DNA of 64,000 nucleotides from Harmonia axyridis. Taxonomy: Eukaryota > Arthropoda > Insecta > Coleoptera > Coccinellidae. A model generated the notes under the pieces. It ran no database searches. It saw only the letters and a program-made list of their open reading frames with translations, and had not been told where the DNA came from. The position numbers and the translations under genes are program-made. The stretch spans positions 39,153,720 through 39,217,719 of the forward strand of contig NC_059504.1 of assembly GCF_914767665.1 (NCBI RefSeq). The letters are read 5' to 3'. Of this stretch, positions 56,721-64,000 are shown piece after piece. Each line of letters opens with the position of its first letter. The stretch's first letter is position 1.

Positions 56721-57429
56721 TTCAACCCAGGAAGATTCCGCTTGAGTGTTGTTCTCTCGGTTTTTCTTTCTCCTGAAACCGTTTCTTTTTGTCTAAACCA
56801 TAGAAAGGCTTCAGGCCAATGAAAGGTGACTGTGTTCCTTTTCTGGCAAATGTGTTGACCTCTTCATATCCTTTAATTCCCGAGTGAACAACCCAGACTG
56901 AACAGACCTTGATGTTATTCTTGTATTTTTCTTCACTTCATTACTTATAGAATTTCCAGTGTTATGATGAACCTTCTGACTTAACAAAACATACATCATG
57001 AAATTTATGTCATCAAATAAATATCCACATCTATATTGAGAGGGAACACCACCAAGTGACTGCTCAGTTCAAAACGAAAATAGAGATATGGATCACTTAT
57101 GTTTATGGGTTTTTGCATTGTGGTATTTAAATGTTTTCAATCTGAGAATGAAAAAAAAAGAATTTGGAACTTTTCATTTTTCACAAAAGAATCGATGACA
57201 TGTTATCCCTACAAAGCACCGATGTATTTTAAGAAAATCGTACAAAAAATCATTACAATCTCAAATTTTGTGGAAATTTAAAAAAGACTCATAAAGCACT
57301 TCCTTCCGACGAAAGTTGGAATTATTGTAATATTCCTAACTTCTACAGGTCATTCAATCTTTCTAGCAAGCACATTATTTTTGTCCCTCCTCTCGACAAA
57401 TATTGACTGATCACGAGAAGGTCACGTGG

Positions 57430-57960
57430 TGATGTTCCCTCCTAATTACTCACATATTTTGTTCGGCCAGTGGAGTACATAAGGCGATTTATGGTGTTTA
57501 CCGCGTTTCGACCGCCGAAAACTGGAAGTTGGCCGCCGACATCCAGAACATATCGAAGTCCGGGGTCGGTCGGTCTTGGGGGGCGGCAGCTGCGATGAGT
57601 CACCGGGAAAAGGGGGATGAAAGTTCAGCCGGCTATTCCGGGGCTCCGGGTTAGCGTGTTGGATAGACACGGTGCCCGCCAGTCGTAATGACGCCACTGT
57701 GGCGCAGAGGGGCAATAAACTCTGCTGCCCCGGCCTCTCTCCGGTTCTCTTTCCTCCTTTTCTCCGACGCGGAGAAGTGCGCCCCCCCCCATTTTTGGCG
57801 GTGGATCGGGAGAGAAAAGGAACGAAATAATCGGTTTATCGGAGGCTGTTTGCATCCTCGTCACGCCGACCTTCCGGACGATTACATTTGAAAGGATGAC
57901 GTTTTTCAATTTTCGACTCCGGGGCGTCTTTTCGCGTATGGTTCAGATGACGGAGACGTG
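57430..57960. other. GC-rich island
   Basis: High GC with frames on both strands of 67-94 codons and no domain. Contains ACCGCGTTTCGACCGCCG and a C9 run at about 57782. A candidate promoter, enhancer or untranslated exon. Confidence 0.3.
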
Positions 57961-58091
57961 TGAACATTTTTTTGGTTATTGCACGATGAAATCTTTTCTT
58001 TTCAATATTATATCCCGAAACTCTATGCCTATGAGATTTGTTTTTTAATGTGTTTATCTGGTACGGAAACCTAAAGCCAAATTACTATGAT

Positions 58092-58520
58092 TCACAAACG
58101 TCTCTTAATGAAACAAAAAGAAATAGCTCCCTTATCGTACTTAACAGAACTCACGTGAATCTGTTCTAGAATGTTTTCCAAAAAGGGTTCGTTTGTTGAT
58201 CGAAACAAGTTATAGTCCGAGGAAGCAACGTCTGGAGAATACGACGGGTGAGGTAGGACCCATTTCAACGTTTCCAAGAATGTTTTGACCACTTTCGCAA
58301 CATGGGGTCGAGCATTGTCATGCTGTAAAATAACTTTATCATGTCTCTCGTTGTATTACGGCCGTTTGTCTTTCAATGTTAAGCTCCAACGCATTAAATG
58401 CATTCGATAACGATCGTCTGTGATTGTTTCAGTTGGTTTTAACAACTCATGATAGACTACGCCGAGCCGATCCCACAAATAGTTTCAATAATCGTTGATG
58501 TGTGTGTGTCGTTGCATTTT
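58092..58520 (-). mobile_element. decayed mariner transposase fragment
   Basis: The minus strand gives ATMLDPMLRKWSKHS in one frame and VVKTFLETLKW, VLPHPSYSPDVASSDYNLFR in another. The conserved HPPYSPDxAxSDYHLFR block is recognisable. It belongs to the same mariner type as 3200-3845 (shared CGATAACGATCG and CATGTGCG-type stretches) and is frameshifted. Confidence 0.7.
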
Positions 58521-59271
58521 CGGTAATGGCCTAGTTTCTACTTGTCAAATTTCAAAGATGACACCTTCAAAAGTGAAAGCTGATCAGATTGCGGGTTACT
58601 GTAATGAAGCCTATTATTAGAAAACCCTTTTTATAACTCAACTACATACTTTGCAACTCTTCTCTCAGCACTTTTAACATTTTATATCGATGCAACAGAC
58701 CTTAGCATTGCTCAATGAAATATGTTCTGTAACAGCTTTATTTTTCACTTTGAAAAATGAAAAACACGAAAATTGAAAACTTACAATGTAGTTTGCCGCA
58801 ATAGACAGATCCCTTGTTTTCATGACACGTTTTCATGAAATGCTCTACCGAGACATTATTATTCAATGAACGAATGTGCTCCTGTTTGTCCTTTGTGCAT
58901 AGATGCAGATGCCCCATTTATCCAATGAATAAATTTTTGTAATGCACAGTTGTACATACCCGCGAAGGTTTCTGGCTTAGTACAATGTCGAAATAAAAAC
59001 TTCTTGAGGATGATCATCCAATATATTTGCTTAGGTTAGGTTAGAGATATGATCCAGTCTGCGCATTCGCCAATTTGTAGCACATAACAATTTTTCTGTG
59101 GTTTTGGTGACATACTTTTTTGTTATAAATAAATCATATCAACATACACGAATGAAACCTTTGGAGCCATTTGTTTCTTTAGATAATTGAAATCTGACAT
59201 ATGTTCTCATGTTTCTTGATTAAAATTACACGACCTTTCATATGGCAAAGTTTGTCGGTTAGCTTATAAAT

Positions 59272-59638
59272 CAGCTTGTATATACACAAAAAAACTCCGT
59301 TATTGTGGTCACGGAAATATTGAATTTTTTTTTCAATATTTTTGAAGCTTTGGTAACTGTGGATGGCACAAAGTCTTCAAAGTCAAATATCTCATAAGTA
59401 CTGTTTCGCAGAATTACAGATACGCCCTTCTCAATCTCAACACGGCAGCGTAGTAGACTGTAGATTTAAGGGGGGTTAGAATCCACCGCAATCTTATAGT
59501 CTAATGTGCCCCATCAGAGCTGTTCTCGCCATTAGTCGTCGTAGTTTACAACTCGCCTTCAAATTCCAGCTGTATATACACAAAAAAACTCCGTTATTGT
59601 GGTCACGGAAATATTGAATTTTTTTTTTCAATATTTTT
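59272..59638 (-). mobile_element. 223 bp non-LTR fragment between direct repeats of about 72 bp
   Basis: Segments 59272-59343 and 59567-59638 are near identical (CAGCTTGTATATACAC or CAGCTGTATATACAC, then CTCCGTTATTGTGGTCACGG, then a T-run and CAATATTTTT). Between them lies a family A fragment that stops at TTCAAATTCCAG, a point internal to the longer copy at 56246. The pattern is that of a 5'-truncated insertion with an unusually long target-site duplication. Confidence 0.65.
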
Positions 59639-60009
59639 CTTGAATTTTCTGTTGTTCCGGAGATTCGATCTACATAGAACTTCAAATTAATTCCATCCAA
59701 ATTTGTAGATTTGAAATTATAAGGAGAACAAAATTTCGAATATCTATAATTGCGGAATCTCTAATCGTATTTGTCCAAGTACGAGATGCGAACCTTCCTT
59801 GAAAATTTTGAGTTTCTAGCTTTTTGAGAGTTATTGTCAACACGATAACTCTGGAGAAGCTGTTCTCAACTAACCGGGCCGAATTTGAGAAGAAATTGGT
59901 CATCATTGAGTAGAACCTTACCGTTTGAGACCATTCCCGGCTCAAAATTCGAAAATTGCTCCAAAAGTATCCCTGTCTATCAAAGTGAAGAAAACCTCAG
60001 GAACCGTTA

Positions 60010-60420
60010 TTATTCTGCCTAAATTGTATTCCCAAGAATATCGTTGAATTCTTGCAATATACAGAAGTGCCGACCCTGCTTCTCCCCCAGTCCATTCAAA
60101 GTCTGCCTTCCATCGGTCATGGCCGTATTTTGCGGCCGTTGAAGTCGATTCGATGCGAAGGCACGTTTCCTAATTTTCGAGAGTCCTCTGATGGACGAAC
60201 CGGGTATCGGCCTTTGGCCTAGATGAGATTCAACATTGGGGCTTTCGGGACGTAACGACGTCTCGAAGACGAAAAATCGATCCGATCCACTTCGGACCAA
60301 CTGGCTCCGATGGCTTTTATGATGTCCGTTCTGAAATTAAACGGGCATTTGAAATTGCCGGTTAACGGGGGTATTTGGTGCCGTGCGATTGGCAGCACTT
60401 CCTCTTTACAAATTGCCTAC
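60010..60420. other. GC-richer island
   Basis: Raised GC with several TTTTCGA or TCGATTCGATG-type words and a CTGAAATTAAACGGGC stretch. A 93-codon minus-strand frame has no domain. Candidate regulatory DNA. Confidence 0.25.
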
Positions 60421-61400
60421 CCAGTAACTCCATTGTTGTAATTCCATAGCTTACCTTTTATATCGTTCTGAGGAAAGCCCGTGTGATAGTAATGGGTTTC
60501 GTTGTGGGCATGTTTATTGGGTTATGTCCTTTGCTCATTAACCGTAGAAGTCAATTGAACAGCAAATCAATCAAATTTGAAAAGAAAGAACATCTTATAT
60601 TCAAACAAACTATCTAAAAAACAAGTTTGGAAACTATAAAAAAAATTTATTTGTCGTCGGCGTTATCGATTGCTTCTGATCTCTTCAGTGTTCAATTGTT
60701 AAAAACTGGATCAAGACGCTAAAAATGTTCAGAAACTCAAACATCATCATACATTTCGCGAAGAGTACCCGCAACCAATTGTATGTAAGTCCAATTCCAA
60801 ACAATTTCGCGGAAACCAGCTGACCAAAATAACAACAAATTCTCAGCCAATGAGTGTGGCACTAAGCTTACTCGTCGTTCGCTCGAAAAAAAATCAACAC
60901 TCCACTGTATGATCTTTTCATAAAGACACTTCTGGTGGAAAAAAAAAAGCAAATAGGGATGCTCGTATGGACAGTCGTTTTCCTAAAAGTGACCTGTCAC
61001 AACTTCTTTGCTTATCTTCGATCGAGATCTTCAGTCAGCTTTTCATTATCAGGTCAAATCAATAGTTCTGAAATGACAAATTCCTTGATATATCCTTCTC
61101 GTCCTATCCTTACCAAAATAGAACTTTCTACTATCTACTGTGTTGGGAAAGGATAGTAGTCGAGTCTCTTTGTGGGCTATGCGAATCAGCAGTTGATCCT
61201 CTAAAGGCTTACTATGCGAATGCTAAACACATGCAGAAAGGCCGATTAACACCTACAGATATAAGATGAAAGTCTTCTTGGATACCTGTTGCACTGAAGA
61301 GCTCAATTTCCTGGTACATCATCAGTTGTAGAATTTACCAATTATCTCATTGTGGAACTGTCAAGGATTAAGACCTTGACATGTCAAACTCAACTTTTTT
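60421..61400. other. no gene recognised
   Basis: AT-rich sequence. Short frames on both strands around 60737-61156 lack domains and splice support. Confidence 0.4.
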
Positions 61401-61559
61401 ATGCTTTTCATTTAGCCACATTAAGTGAATAACTAAAGTATGTGGTGAAGTCAGTTTTATGCTTTTTTTGGCAAGGTATTAACATGATCTTGGGAAGTAT
61501 TCTTTGGAGTCAATTTAACGCTTTTTGCGCAAGGTATTCACGATCTCGCGGAAACTGTT

Positions 61560-61690
61560 CTTTACTCGATGCTTCCAGTTGTTGTCATATTCAGAACTTA
61601 AGTTAAAAAACTTTTTAGAAACGTTTTAGACGTTGATTGCCAACGTCCGGAACGGATAGGGCACGCCAAGAAGAAGAAGTTAAAATAATC
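61560..61690 (+). mobile_element. 3' tail of a non-LTR element
   Basis: The end reads GATTGCCAACGTCCGGAAC, then GGATAGGGCACGCC, then AAGAAGAAGAAG. A conserved short 3' UTR closing in a GAA repeat is typical of insect RTE-like retrotransposons. Only the tail is recognised. Confidence 0.4.
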
Positions 61691-61759
61691 TCTAATATAT
61701 TCACAGTAAAGATTCTGTGTAAAATAATGAGGTTACCACAACTTCAGTAAATCTTGCTG

Positions 61760-62160
61760 CCAGTTTGTAGAATGTAGATTCAGGGAGAAGGGGTCATTGC
61801 AGCGCGACCTCATGGTCTATTGTGTCCCCATCAGAGCTGTTCTCGCCATTAGTGGTCGTAAACTACAGCACGCCCTCCAACTCCAGAATTCTTATTAACT
61901 CCAGTATTTGGGATGGTTTCAAGAAGGTTGTCCGGAGATTTTTTGCGTTGGCTGGCGGAACATTCCGTCACTAGGTGATCCAAAGTTTCTTCCTCCTCCC
62001 TCAGAATCTGCCGTCGTTTTCCGCTAGAATCATTCTCATCAAGTGCTTCCTGAAGCGACAATGCCCTGTAAGGAACATATTCTTGCTAAAATCCACATAC
62101 ATCTTTCAAAGAAACTTCATGGAATGGTACAACCCAGGAAGATTCTGACCACTTACCTAT
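61760..62160 (-). mobile_element. non-LTR retrotransposon C-terminal fragment (family A)
   Basis: The minus strand keeps REEEETLDHLVTECSASQRK and shares CCCCATCAGAGCTGTTCTCG and GCCATTAGTGGTCG with the other family A fragments. An upstream stretch shares CATGGAATGGTACAACCCAGG-type sequence with 56710. Stops and frameshifts make it inactive. Confidence 0.65.
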
Positions 62161-62499
62161 TTCACAGAAAGGTTCGGGGCCATTGGAAGGGGTTTGTGCT
62201 CATTTTCTTCCGATTGTGTTGGCAATGTTGGCATCTTTATTTCCTTCAATTTCCAAGATACCAAATCCAGACTAGGCAGACCTTATTATTCTTGCCTATT
62301 TCGTTGAGTTTTCTTTTTCTTCGCCACTCGAAACCACTTTCGAATCGGTGATATGTGAGCTCTATTCTGGTTGCGGCCTGAGTATCAAAGTGTTAAGTAC
62401 TACTAGCTTACAACAGTACACTGTTGACCTTCAATTTCTGACGATGTCAATATCATTGTGGAAAAGACGTTGATCATTTCCGTGAATGATTACAAACGT

Positions 62500-62970
62500 T
62501 AAAAAACTAAGTTGGGAACCGTACTGCCACCACAATCTCGAAAGTGCATTAAAGGAACCAGCCACCACAAAACTCCCCCCCACCAAATCCGTTGTCATTT
62601 CCACAAACCTCGAAACTCTCCCCCTCCACAGTTTACTGCTACCCGTCTAGAAACAAATAATTCATATCAAAATTCAATTAGCCGTTTCAATGTGCCCCCT
62701 CTTGTCTTATGGCGGAAAACAAGTTCCTCCTTTCCCCGCAAGTTCAACGGGGAAGAGGAGAGAGACCAAACGGGGGATAATCAAATTCACTCCAAGGGTA
62801 CGAAACGCCTTTGCCTTGGGTTCTGGCCGGCGCGGGTTGAAATTTAATTGGGGGTTGGGAGTTTTATGTGCCCCCGAAGATTCGCGGAGAATTTTAACGT
62901 TTGCTGTCGGGGCGAACTGGCCGCTTTGGCTCTTATGTTATTTTTGGAAAGTTTCTATTTTTAGGGGTAT
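62500..62970. other. GC-richer island
   Basis: Pyrimidine-rich then GC-rich block with two overlapping plus-strand frames (111 and 121 codons). No domain, and no credible start or splice pair. Candidate regulatory DNA. Confidence 0.3.
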
Positions 62971-64000
62971 CAAACGGATCCAGAACAGAATTTTTATGAG
63001 AATTAATGGTGTCTGGAGTGTTATGGCTGGCGCAAACTGCTTGATGAACCGATAATAAAGTTCTTTTTCTAGTAACCCTACAGAAAATGACAATATTCAT
63101 ACAACTCGTCAACCATGTACTTGTCTATTTAAGCACTGTGGTTGTCTATGCTGACTTCCAATCCTATCAAATTTCAACAAACGTTAATAATTGTCAATAT
63201 AATATAATTTGGGGATATAGAGAAATGATTTGCTACATATTCGCAAATTCTCATAATTCTGGTAGTGTTAAATCGATTTCGTCAGACCTAATTCACGAAT
63301 TCAATGTGTAATTGTAAATTATGTCTAAATTCGAAACGATTCATATTCAAATTCCGTAATCTTTCAATTTTCGTAACAGTCACACCAACTGCCAAGATAC
63401 AATACAAAAGTCACTAGGATATATAATCTGAATTATTCATTGAATTTCGACAATATTTCGCAAAACTCGACTGAAATAGAGAAAATATCGTCTAAATTTT
63501 CGTTGCAGAAGGCAATTCCAACACTCTTACGTTCCAAAACTCGCTCCTTCGTCGCTCGTTTTCGAATTTCGCATTCGTGTTGGAATAGGAGCCCATTCTG
63601 CAACTTGTTTTAGAATATACTATTCTATCTGTAACTATCTGTAGTTTGCTATTCTTGAGCCGAAAATACATTCAGAACCCCTAAATAACAAAGATTGGGG
63701 TTTTTGTTAATTCTTTATGGGTGTATCTGAGATGTGATTTAATATGATGTCATTGGTGTAAGCTATTTTATCCTGATAATGTTAAGATACTCCTGAAATT
63801 TGGTACATATTTGGGTGATTATATTACATCTCGTCCGATCTGTTGTTACGGAAATATTGGACATTTTCATTTCAATATTCTGCTTGAATTTTATATGGTT
63901 CTGTGATACGATTGATATAGAATTATGCATAAATCTCCAAATTATTTGATGAAAAAGCGGGATATGACCAGTTGTCACCCAAATACGAAATTTTTATTTG
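62971..64000. other. no gene recognised
   Basis: AT-rich. It contains the dispersed repeat at 63568-63630 shared with 4141-4206. A TGTTACGGAAATATTGGACA stretch at 63844 resembles the direct-repeat sequence at 59300. Confidence 0.4.

Overview
The window is AT-rich eukaryotic nuclear DNA from an insect, probably a beetle (the order is an inference). The insect call rests on a ZAD-type C2H2 zinc-finger gene, a MADF-BESS gene, very short introns (54-68 bp) and a dense load of Tc1/mariner-like transposon relics, small palindromic elements and 5'-truncated non-LTR retrotransposons. No bacterial operon, CRISPR array, rRNA or convincing tRNA gene was seen.

Left part (1-8.8 kb): intergenic DNA full of dead transposons. 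It holds a palindromic MITE, a mariner relic, two relics of a second Tc1/mariner family and a possible solo LTR with an array of GTTCAG boxes.

Gene block (8.8-25.2 kb): three genes. (1) A plus-strand gene of seven exons (8800-18962) rebuilt here by matching splice phases. It encodes 387 aa with two MADF domains and a C-terminal BESS motif, so it is probably a DNA-binding transcriptional regulator. (2) A minus-strand gene of five exons (22925-19321) encodes a 535 aa ZAD protein with nine C2H2 fingers. It converges on the MADF gene, with 358 bp between the two stop codons. (3) A plus-strand promoter with a TATA box at 24415, a 5' UTR exon and a first coding exon (25190-25226). It opens a gene that I cannot identify and whose next exon was not found.

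Right part (25.2-64 kb): no convincing internal coding exon. It contains repeats (two 750-780 bp snapback palindromes, nested TIR elements, DD41D-type transposase relics, non-LTR fragments) alternating with eight or nine GC-richer islands of about 250-500 bp. One island (50.4-50.9 kb) ends in a good start codon and a strong splice donor in the same phase as the 25.2 kb exon. The stretch therefore looks like a very long first intron or regulatory domain of a gene extending past the right edge. That is an inference.

The clearest oddities are: a GC-AG intron in the MADF gene; a decayed duplicate of its last acceptor; a 30 bp hairpin inverted between two otherwise collinear 392 bp repeats; a 124 bp perfect tandem duplication inside a dead transposase; a non-LTR fragment flanked by about 70 bp direct repeats; and a shared TACAGGGTG terminus on many unrelated repeats. 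I did not find a clear new multi-gene system.
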